This document shows, piece after piece, positions 57,849 to 64,000 of a stretch of 64,000 nucleotides of DNA. This DNA comes from Halalkalicoccus sp. NIPERK01 (GTDB lineage: Archaea > Halobacteriota > Halobacteria > Halobacteriales > Halalkalicoccaceae). The notes under the pieces were generated by a model, which did no database searches, was not told the DNA's origin, and saw only the letters and a list, made by a program, of their open reading frames with translations. The stretch lies in assembly GCF_030287405.1 (NCBI RefSeq), contig NZ_JASVVV010000007.1, positions 100,249 through 164,248 of the forward strand, given 5' to 3'. Every line of letters starts with the position of its first letter. Positions within the stretch are counted from its first letter, which is position 1. The position numbers and the translations under genes were made by a program.

Positions 57849-58925
57849 CTACTCGGTTCGGCGGAGTTCGACACAGAACACCGACCCCTCGGGCTCGTTA
57901 TCCTCGACCCAGATCTCGCCGTCGTACTGAGTGACAAGGCGGTCGACTAGCGAGAGGCCGATCCCCATTCCCGAACTCGTCTCGCCCCGTTCCCCCTCGG
58001 CGAAGATCCGTTCCTTGCGCCGGTCGGGGATGCCGGGGCCGTTGTCCGCGACACGAATCACGACCGTTTCATCCATCCGTTCGGCCGAGAGCCGGACGAC
58101 AGGGACGTCCTTGTCGTTGTAGAAGATGGCGTTGCTGATGAGGTTGCCGACGACCGACGAGAGGAGGTCGTTCGCGCGCACCCGGAGCCCCGCCACCTCG
58201 CCCTCGATCGAGAGTTCGACGCCGCGATACAGCCCCTGGGCCTTCTCGACCTCGGTCGCGAGCACCTGCGAGAGGACGACCGGGTGGAGGTCGACCTCCT
58301 CGTCGTCGGTGACGGTCTCGACGATGTCGCCGACGGTGCGGGTCAGCTGGAGGATGTGGTTGCTCGACTGGATGATCTCGTCGATTGCGTCCTGTCCGCG
58401 CGGTTCGACGTGTTCTGCGACCTCGCGGGCGCGGCCGACGACGAGGCTGATGTCGTTTCTGATGTCGTGACGGGTGAGCTGGTTGAGGATGGCGAGTTCG
58501 CGCGTGCGCGTCCTGAGTTCGCGTTCGGTCTTCTTCCGTTCGATCGCGTAACGAATCGCGCGCGCGAGGACCTCGGGCGTGACGTCGTCCTTCACGAGGT
58601 AGTCCTGTGCGCCGTGCGAGACCGCCTCCATCCCGAGGCTCGCCTCGGGCATCCCGGTCAGGACGATCACCGGGACCGTCTCCGTCTTCCCGAGGACGCG
58701 TTCGAGGGTGTCGAGACCGGTGCTATCGGGCAGTTGCAGGTCGAGCAAGAGCACGTCGGGGTCGCTCCCCACGAGCGATTCGAGTCCCGCGCCGAGCGAT
58801 GACTCGTGGATCAACTCGATCGGCGGATCCGTCCGGTGTTCGCGCAGCATCTCTTCGATGAGTCGGGCGTCGCCGGGGTTGTCCTCGATCAGCAGGACCG
58901 CCCCGAACGCGGGATTAGTGTTCAT
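57849..58925 (-). CDS. Receiver-histidine kinase hybrid (REC-HisKA-HATPase)
   Basis: This is a soluble signalling kinase of 358 residues. The N-terminal receiver (about 8-128) has LLIEDNPGDARLIEEML and phosphoacceptor Asp62 in LLLDLQLPDS. The kinase dimerisation domain carries His153 in LTRHDIRNDIS. The ATP-binding part shows N-box NLISNAIFYNDKD, VADNGPGIPD, and GMGIGLSLVDRLV. With no sensor or membrane part, it probably gets its input by phosphotransfer to Asp62. It overlaps the response-regulator gene by 11 bases and is third in a three-gene phosphorelay operon. Confidence 0.92.
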   Translation of the reverse strand: MNTNPAFGAVLLIEDNPGDARLIEEMLREHRTDPPIELIHESSLGAGLESLVGSDPDVLLLDLQLPDSTGLDTLERVLGKTETVPVIVLTGMPEASLGMEAVSHGAQDYLVKDDVTPEVLARAIRYAIERKKTERELRTRTRELAILNQLTRHDIRNDISLVVGRAREVAEHVEPRGQDAIDEIIQSSNHILQLTRTVGDIVETVTDDEEVDLHPVVLSQVLATEVEKAQGLYRGVELSIEGEVAGLRVRANDLLSSVVGNLISNAIFYNDKDVPVVRLSAERMDETVVIRVADNGPGIPDRRKERIFAEGERGETSSGMGIGLSLVDRLVTQYDGEIWVEDNEPEGSVFCVELRRTE

Positions 58926-59373
58926 GGCGGCGTACCGGCGGGAGCGTCACCGTCGACAGCCAGAACGATTCGAGGTGGTCGATGATCGAGACGAACTGGT
59001 CGACCGTCTCGGGCTTCGTGACGTAGGCGTTCGCGTGGAGGTCGTACATCCGAACGACGTCATCTTTCGAGTCAGAGGTAGTAAAAATAGTGATTGGTAC
59101 CCTACGCAAAATATCGTCCGACTTCACGGCGGCGAGCACCTCCGCGCCGTTGCGCTTCGGGAGGTTGTAATCGAGGAGGACGAACGCCGGGGTCGTGGCG
59201 TCGGCGTACTCGCCCCGGGAGAAGAGGTAGTCGATCGCGGCGATCCCGTCGGTGACGACGTCGAGTTCGATCGAGCTGTCGGCCTCCGCGATGGCCTCAC
59301 GAGCGAGGCGAACGTCGTGTGGGTTGTCCTCGACGAGCAGGACTCGCTCCGTGTCGGTTCGCTCAGGCGTCAT
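58915..59373 (-). CDS. Stand-alone response regulator (Rcp1-like receiver)
   Basis: The 152-residue single receiver has VLLVEDNPHDVRLAREA, phosphoacceptor Asp68 in FVLLDYNLPKRNG, and the signature Thr/Lys in ITIFTTSDSKDD and NAYVTKPE. It is the Rcp1-like class that lacks an output domain and works by protein contact or phosphotransfer. It overlaps the HxlR-REC-HalX gene and the REC-histidine kinase gene by 11 bases each, so all three are coexpressed in fixed ratio. Confidence 0.92.
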   Translation of the reverse strand: MTPERTDTERVLLVEDNPHDVRLAREAIAEADSSIELDVVTDGIAAIDYLFSRGEYADATTPAFVLLDYNLPKRNGAEVLAAVKSDDILRRVPITIFTTSDSKDDVVRMYDLHANAYVTKPETVDQFVSIIDHLESFWLSTVTLPPVRRHEH

Positions 59374-60235
59374 TGACCAACGCCCGGAGTTGGGGGTCGT
59401 CGGCGGCGTCGACGGGATCGTCCAGTTCCGATTCGAGCGCCTCGATGCGGCGTCGAAGCCGGTCGTACTCGTCGCTGGCGTCGAGTTCGGCCGCCGACTT
59501 CTCTGCGCGCAACAGCGACTCCTTCGCGGACAGCGCGAGGTACTCCCGGAGGGGTTCGTCGTGTACCTCGCGTGCGAGCACGTCGGTGACCGTCTCGCGG
59601 ACCTCCTCCCTGAACCCGGGTTTGACGATGTAGGCGTCGAAGCCCATGTCGACGATGTCGAAGTCCGGCTCGACGGCCGAGAGCATCACCACCCCGCAGT
59701 CGAGGTTCCACTCGCGGATCCGCGCGAGGACGTCCTCGCCGGAGATCCCGGGCATCCGCCGATCGAGCAGAACGACGTCGACCGACTCGTCGAGTTTCCT
59801 GAAGGCGTCCTCGCCGTCGTACGCCCGTTCGACGGTGTGGTCGGTCTCGAGCCAACCGGCGTGCATCTTCACGAGTCGGGGGTCGTCGTCGACGATCAAC
59901 ACCACGGGATCCGGATCGGGGTCGAGGTGCTGGTCGCCCCACGCGGCGAGCGCCTCGAGCGCCTCCTGCAGTTCGCGTCCCGTGTCCGTGAGCGCGTACT
60001 CGACGCGAAGCGGCGACTCGCTCACCACCGTCCTCCGTAGGAGCCCGTTCTCCGTCAGGTCCTCCAGACCGTCGGTGAGGACCTTCGCCGAGATCCCCTC
60101 GATCCGCTCTTTGAGTTCGTTGAACCGCAACGGCCCCTCGTCGAGGAGCCGATGGATGATCACCGGATGCCACTTCTTCGATATGAGGTCGACGGTGTCG
60201 ACGACCTGCTGTGCCCGATCTGTGTTGCTGGTCAC
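59363..60235 (-). CDS. HxlR-type HTH, receiver and HalX fusion regulator
   Basis: The 290-residue protein has three modules. Residues 1-100 are a winged helix of the HxlR family (LISKKWHPVIIHRLLDEGPL, LKERIEGISAKVLTDGLEDL, VEYALTDTGRELQ). Residues about 110-225 are a receiver with DD pair LIVDDDPR, phosphoacceptor Asp158 in VVLLDRRMPG, and Lys in AYIVKPG. The C-terminal ~65 residues match HalX (YLALSAKESLLRAEKS, EYDRLRRRIEALESELD). Receiver-HalX is common in haloarchaea; I do not recall the HxlR-first form as common. Start GTG 60235. The TATA-like ATAATAAATT (minus, 60271-60280) is upstream. Confidence 0.9.
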   Translation of the reverse strand: MTSNTDRAQQVVDTVDLISKKWHPVIIHRLLDEGPLRFNELKERIEGISAKVLTDGLEDLTENGLLRRTVVSESPLRVEYALTDTGRELQEALEALAAWGDQHLDPDPDPVVLIVDDDPRLVKMHAGWLETDHTVERAYDGEDAFRKLDESVDVVLLDRRMPGISGEDVLARIREWNLDCGVVMLSAVEPDFDIVDMGFDAYIVKPGFREEVRETVTDVLAREVHDEPLREYLALSAKESLLRAEKSAAELDASDEYDRLRRRIEALESELDDPVDAADDPQLRALVNDA

Positions 60236-60270
60236 CGTCTATCGCCTACTCCCCGTACGGGCTCCTCCGT

Positions 60271-60280
60271 AATTTATTAT
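60271..60280 (-). promoter_or_regulatory. TATA box of the signalling operon
   Basis: The minus strand reads ATAATAAATT 36-45 bases before the GTG at 60235, consistent with a leader of about 10-20 bases. The following GGAGGAG (60262-60268) is purine-rich but lies too far from the start to be a usual ribosome-binding site. Confidence 0.55.
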
Positions 60281-60335
60281 ACGTTATCTAGATTAAATAA
60301 AGTTAGAAATATAACACTAAAAATAAGAATGGTCG

Positions 60336-61460
60336 CTAGCTGAACAGCGATCTGAAGAAGGCGATGATCCGATCGAGAAGCCCCATCGAGCCCTCCTCGC
60401 CGGGTTCCCTGCCGGGAGCCTCCTCCTCTCCCGACTCGTTGGCGCTCACCCTGGGTTCGGGTGCGTCGGTGACGCCGAAGACGTCGAGCGCCTCCTGGAC
60501 GGTGACGACCTCGATGTTCCGCTGGCGGGCCTGGTCGAGGACGAAATCGACTCGTTCGGGCGGGAGGGTGTCGTACTGGCTGTGGCCGGCGAGGATGCCG
60601 TAGTCGGGCTCCTCGGCGACGTTATCGAGGAAGGTCTCGATCTCGGCCTCGTCCATTCGATCGGTCTCCATGTACCGGCGCCCGAGGCCGTAGGGTTCGG
60701 GCTGGTACTCGGGGTTGAGACCGACGCCGTCCCGTTGGGGCGTCGCGGCGTAGTACTCGGGGACGAGTTCGCTCACGAGGCCGTCGTCGCGCTCGTACGG
60801 GTAGATGAAGTTCGTGACCTGCCCCTCGCCGACGTACCCCTCGAGTCGGGACTGCGAGTCCGCGAGGATCTCGCGGAGGAACTCCTCGGTGTACCGAACG
60901 CGCGTGGTGGAGGCGGCCGAAAAGCCCTCGGCGATCCCCTCCTCGAGTTCGATGTAGGAGCCGGTCCCGTCCTCGCCATTCCCGGCGACGGTCGCCTCGG
61001 CCTCGGTGCCGGTCTCGTCGAAGACGACGATCGGATCGCCCTCGAACCGACCGTGGACGGCCACCTCGGGGTAGATTCGGGTGTCTCCGGCCTCGATGTC
61101 CCGGGCGATCGGCACCTCGCCGAGCGCCCGGTGGTCGACGGTGTGGGACATGACCTCCCAGCCGGCGTCCGACATCTCCAGTAGTCGGCCGCTGCTGAGC
61201 CACTCGCTCGAGGAGTTTATCAGGCCGGGACAGGCCGCGATGCAACCCGGCGCGTCGTAGCGCCGGTGGACCTGGTACATCTCGTAGTCCTCCGCCGGGC
61301 CGTCGTCGTAGATTAGCGAGAGGTAGCCCGCCGGTTCGTCGCCCTCGTCTTGGGCGCCGGCGGTGGCCGACAGGCCCGAAACGCCGATCGTGGCCGCCCC
61401 GGCACCGATCGCCCGCATGAACGACCGGCGACCCGAGCGAAATCCAGTGGTGTTCGTCAT
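60336..61460 (-). CDS. Tat-exported polysaccharide deacetylase-like protein
   Basis: The 374-residue secreted protein has the twin-arginine signal SGRRSFMRAIGAGAATIGVS, cleaved around TAGAQD. The catalytic-type domain is degenerate NodB-like: LSLIYDDGPAEDYEMYQVHR (Asp pair), GWEVMSHTVDHRALGE (the HTxDH metal motif) and NFIYPYERDD. An inserted beta module (about 115-185) splits the domain. A hydrophobic C-terminal tail (LLDRIIAFFRSLFS) may hold it at the membrane. It probably trims acetyl groups from a surface glycan. A TATA box (61487-61496) fits a leaderless transcript. Confidence 0.85.
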   Translation of the reverse strand: MTNTTGFRSGRRSFMRAIGAGAATIGVSGLSATAGAQDEGDEPAGYLSLIYDDGPAEDYEMYQVHRRYDAPGCIAACPGLINSSSEWLSSGRLLEMSDAGWEVMSHTVDHRALGEVPIARDIEAGDTRIYPEVAVHGRFEGDPIVVFDETGTEAEATVAGNGEDGTGSYIELEEGIAEGFSAASTTRVRYTEEFLREILADSQSRLEGYVGEGQVTNFIYPYERDDGLVSELVPEYYAATPQRDGVGLNPEYQPEPYGLGRRYMETDRMDEAEIETFLDNVAEEPDYGILAGHSQYDTLPPERVDFVLDQARQRNIEVVTVQEALDVFGVTDAPEPRVSANESGEEEAPGREPGEEGSMGLLDRIIAFFRSLFS

Positions 61461-61676
61461 CGTCCATAGTATCCGAGCCCCGACCTTTATTTATACATCG
61501 GATAAATTCCGCTAGCCAGTCCCTTCCACGACGACCGATCGGGCGTCGGAACCGGCCGGCTGAATCGACCGATATCGACCGTATCGAGTGCTTACTCGGC
61601 GGTAACCGCCTCCGATTACCTTCATATAAGCTTATATTAATATGTTATCTGGTATTTTTTGAATTCGTGAGTAAGC
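61461..61676. promoter_or_regulatory. Divergent promoter region with AT-rich palindromic stretch
   Basis: This is the gap between the deacetylase gene (minus) and the beta-helix gene (plus). CATATAAGCTTATATTAATATG (61623-61644) is AT-rich and partly palindromic (ATATAAGCTTATAT). GGTATTTTTTG (61651-61661) lies about 16-26 bases before the GTG of the beta-helix gene. Which box is used is unclear. Confidence 0.45.
61487..61496 (-). promoter_or_regulatory. TATA box of the deacetylase gene
   Basis: TATAAATAAA on the minus strand is 27-36 bases before the ATG at 61460. Confidence 0.6.
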
Positions 61677-63626
61677 GTGACTGAATATCCACACACCACG
61701 AACGAATCGTCGTCGGGGCTCTCCCGACGGACCTTCATGAAGGCGGCCGGTGCGGCGGGCGCCGTCGCGGCCGTCGGCACGACGCAGGCCGCGGCGGACG
61801 AGGGAACCGACGAGGGAATCGTCGTTCCCCAACTCGAGAACGCCCCCGCGGAGCTCGCCATCGGCTCGGTCATCCCGCACCGGCGCGTGGGACCGGACGT
61901 CGACGGCGGCTACCACACCGCGAGCCGGTGGGGGATCCACTTCGAGACCAGCCGACCGATCCACATCGAGGGCGCGACGATCGACGCCCAGCGCTCGGGA
62001 ACGTTCACGGCGGTCCTGGCCCGCTACGACGGCGGAAGCCGGTTCGAGCCGATCGCGGAGCGCGAGATCGACGCCACGGGCGGGAGACAGCAGATCACCC
62101 TCGACATGTACGTCCCCGAGGGCGGCGAGTACCTCCTCACCCGCGAGGGGAGCTTCCCGCTCCGGCGCGTCGCGTGGGACGACTGGTTCCGCGAGACGTC
62201 GAGCCCGCTCAACGTGATCGGCGGCTCGAAGCCCGGCGACTACGACAAACCGAACGAGTATTGGTACTACTTCTTCAACCTGGAGGTGGCGACGGCCGAC
62301 CTCACCATGTCGGCGGCACAGGTCGAAGGAGCCGATCGAAAGGTGTTCGACATGCGAACCCTCGCGGAGAACGTCGGCCTCGACGAGTCCGACCGCTGTG
62401 ACGACCTCCTTCGCGAGGTCGTCGCGTGTGCCGAGACGGGCGACAAGATCAAGTTCCGCGACGGAACCTTCCGCCTCGACGACCTGCACGTCGTGCGCAA
62501 GTCGCTGGTCGTCGAGGGCGAGAACGCCACCCTCGACTTCGGCGACTCGGGCGGGCTTCACTTCCGGGGCAGCCACTACAACGGCGCGACCCCCGAGACG
62601 ACCACCGTCCCGACGGGGTCGATCCGCAAGGGCGAACGCAGCGTCAACACCGAAGGGACGAGCGGCTTCTCGGACGGGGACTACGTCCTCATCGAGACGG
62701 GCTACACGAGCTGGTCCGACCAGCACCCCCTCCGGACGGGGTCGAACTACAAGTGTCAGGTCGCGAGCATCGAGTACACCTCGGGGTCGTGGTTCGTCCT
62801 CGACCAGGCCACCCAGACGTACTTCGACATGGGCTTCGACGGCGGGGAACACGAGATCGAGATCCACCGGCTCGAACCCCTCGAGAACCCCGTCTTCCGC
62901 AACCTGAAGACGGTCGGCGGGGAGATCCCCCTGCGCATGGAGTGCTGTGTCAACGGCCGCTTCGAGAACTGTGAGGTCCGCGACTACGAGAACTACGCCC
63001 ACCGCGTCGACTACTGCCTCGGCACGGTCTACGACAACCCCGTCGCGACGAACCCCAAGGGCCGAAAGAGCGCCCAGGGCGAGGCCCTCCAGGTGGCCCA
63101 CTCGACGGACACGACCATCAACAACCCCCGCGTGCACAAGTGTCGCCGCGGGATCGACTTCGCGAACGGCGTCTTCGAGGTCGAGATCAACAATCCCTAC
63201 ATCACGGGTGCCTCGATGCACGCCATCTCGACCCACGGCGGGTCGGCGACCGCGGGCAACATCTACGTCGACGGCGGCGTCCTCGAGGCGGATTCGCGCG
63301 ACGGTGACTCGGGCGAGTACTACTGGGGCAACGGCATCTCACTCTCGCGCGCCTGCGAGTCGGCGAAGATCAACGGCACGACGATCCGCGCGACCCGTTC
63401 GGCGATCAGCGCCAACGCCCACGCGCTGACCGCGACCGGCATCGTCATCGAGTCGGTGCGGAAGTCGGTCGGCAGCGCCAACGAGACGCTCTCGGACGAC
63501 CCGATCGCCGTCCGCTTCGGCGGCGGGAAGGCGTACGTCTCGGGCGTCCTCAACGACGAACACGGCCAGTTCCGACAGATCAGCGACACCCGCGGTGCGG
63601 ACAGCGCGAAGATCGACCTCGTCTGA
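61677..63626 (+). CDS. Tat-exported right-handed beta-helix protein
   Basis: The 649-residue secreted protein has a twin-arginine signal, LSRRTFMKAAGAAGAVAAVG, followed by TTQAAADEG. Residues about 60-220 form a beta module. From about 240 a pectate-lyase-like right-handed beta-helix continues to the end, with repeated short strands (GDKIKFRDGTFRLDDLHVVR, GRFENCEVRDYENYAH, VFEVEINNPYITGAS, INGTTIRATRSAIS). Such folds bind or cleave polysaccharide; catalytic residues cannot be assigned here. The start is GTG 61677. A second gene of the same type starts at 63756. Confidence 0.82.
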   Translation: MTEYPHTTNESSSGLSRRTFMKAAGAAGAVAAVGTTQAAADEGTDEGIVVPQLENAPAELAIGSVIPHRRVGPDVDGGYHTASRWGIHFETSRPIHIEGATIDAQRSGTFTAVLARYDGGSRFEPIAEREIDATGGRQQITLDMYVPEGGEYLLTREGSFPLRRVAWDDWFRETSSPLNVIGGSKPGDYDKPNEYWYYFFNLEVATADLTMSAAQVEGADRKVFDMRTLAENVGLDESDRCDDLLREVVACAETGDKIKFRDGTFRLDDLHVVRKSLVVEGENATLDFGDSGGLHFRGSHYNGATPETTTVPTGSIRKGERSVNTEGTSGFSDGDYVLIETGYTSWSDQHPLRTGSNYKCQVASIEYTSGSWFVLDQATQTYFDMGFDGGEHEIEIHRLEPLENPVFRNLKTVGGEIPLRMECCVNGRFENCEVRDYENYAHRVDYCLGTVYDNPVATNPKGRKSAQGEALQVAHSTDTTINNPRVHKCRRGIDFANGVFEVEINNPYITGASMHAISTHGGSATAGNIYVDGGVLEADSRDGDSGEYYWGNGISLSRACESAKINGTTIRATRSAISANAHALTATGIVIESVRKSVGSANETLSDDPIAVRFGGGKAYVSGVLNDEHGQFRQISDTRGADSAKIDLV

Positions 63627-63755
63627 ACCCGCTGACGCAGGCCCTCCCATCAACCGGTTCGAGCAGTCGGCTGTTCTGTCAAATTTCCTGTATTGTATTG
63701 AGACGCTCCGGGTTTCGAAAGGACTACGAATAGCAGTTGCTGTCGTGGGAACGAA

Positions 63756-64000
63756 ATGCGAGACCACGACCACGAAGAGCGCAGTTCCGTTAGCAGACGC
63801 GGCTATCTCGGTGCCGTCGGCGGACTCGCGGCGACACCCCTTCTCGGATCACTCGCGAGCGCGGACGACTCCGACGATTCGACCGGCAGTCGCTCGGCCG
63901 ACACCTCCGACTACTCGAGGGTAGTGAACGTCGTCGAGGCCGGCGCCGACAACGACGGCGACAGCTCGATCACCTCCACGCTCCGCCAGGTCGCCGAAGA
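63756..64000 (+). CDS. Tat-exported protein, beta-helix type, N-terminal part
   Basis: Only the first 81 codons are inside the window. The start is MRDHDHEERSSVSRRGYLG, then AVGGLAATPLLGSLASADD, a twin-arginine signal. After a Ser/Asp linker comes YSRVVNVVEAGADNDGDSSI, the typical beginning of pectate-lyase-like beta-helix proteins (V-E-A-G-A-D). It is 129 bases after the 61677 beta-helix gene and in the same direction. The rest is cut off by the window end. Confidence 0.75.
   Translation, partial: MRDHDHEERSSVSRRGYLGAVGGLAATPLLGSLASADDSDDSTGSRSADTSDYSRVVNVVEAGADNDGDSSITSTLRQVAE

Noticed and set aside
1..64000. CRISPR array, insertion sequence or transposase
   Set aside because: No regularly spaced repeats, Cas-like or transposase-like frames were seen. 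The repeats found are few and unevenly spaced.

Overview
The window is a high-GC, gene-dense stretch of chromosome from a halophilic archaeon (class Halobacteria). The evidence is the strongly acidic proteins, an A-type ATP synthase operon in haloarchaeal order, Tat-type (twin-arginine) signals on most exported proteins, HalX/HalOD1 signalling domains, an archaeal Tfx regulator, an RPA/RPA-associated pair, TATA boxes about 25-30 bases before ATGs (leaderless transcripts), and two tRNA genes without an encoded CCA. I cannot name the genus from sequence alone. No CRISPR array, insertion sequence, rRNA or replication origin was seen.

Positions 1-8,310 hold the minus-strand atp operon (H-I-K-E-C-F-A-B; atpD would lie beyond position 1). 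Positions 8,450-19,150 hold a methyltransferase, a type IV pilin-like protein and secreted partner, a membrane-tethered helix-turn-helix (HTH) regulator, etfBA, a hydrolase, a YqjF-like protein, a prenyl synthase, a DUF373 membrane protein and a bacterio-opsin-activator-type regulator. Three copies of an undescribed element of about 110 bp sit in consecutive gaps here; two have 13-bp terminal inverted repeats. Positions 19,500-33,800 are mostly housekeeping: radical SAM, TRAM and Tfx proteins, rpa/rpap, a ribbon-helix-helix protein, a cupredoxin, tRNA-His, Hsp20, a site-2 protease with CBS domains, a universal stress protein, a Ski2-like helicase, tRNA-Pro and HalOD1 proteins.

Positions 33,900-64,000 are dominated by surface glycans and exported proteins. 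GlmS, GlmM and GlmU make UDP-GlcNAc. A minus-strand operon (47.7-55.2 kb) carries two nucleotide-sugar dehydrogenases, a Gfo/Idh/MocA oxidoreductase, a DegT aminotransferase, a hexapeptide acyltransferase, a DUF354 protein and a glycosyltransferase. Together these match the Wbp-type route to UDP-2,3-diacetamido-2,3-dideoxyglucuronic acid. A flippase, a CapA-like protein, an asparagine-synthase-like amidotransferase, a DUF1616 protein and another glycosyltransferase flank it. An overlapping three-gene phosphorelay operon (HxlR-REC-HalX, REC, REC-histidine kinase) and Tat-exported deacetylase and beta-helix proteins follow.

The observations I rate highest are the repeat family at 9.1, 12.2 and 14.4 kb, ATGA-coupled micro-ORFs before etfA, rpa and the aminotransferase gene, the HxlR-REC-HalX fusion, and the apparently complete fructose-6-phosphate to UDP-diacetamido-uronate pathway.
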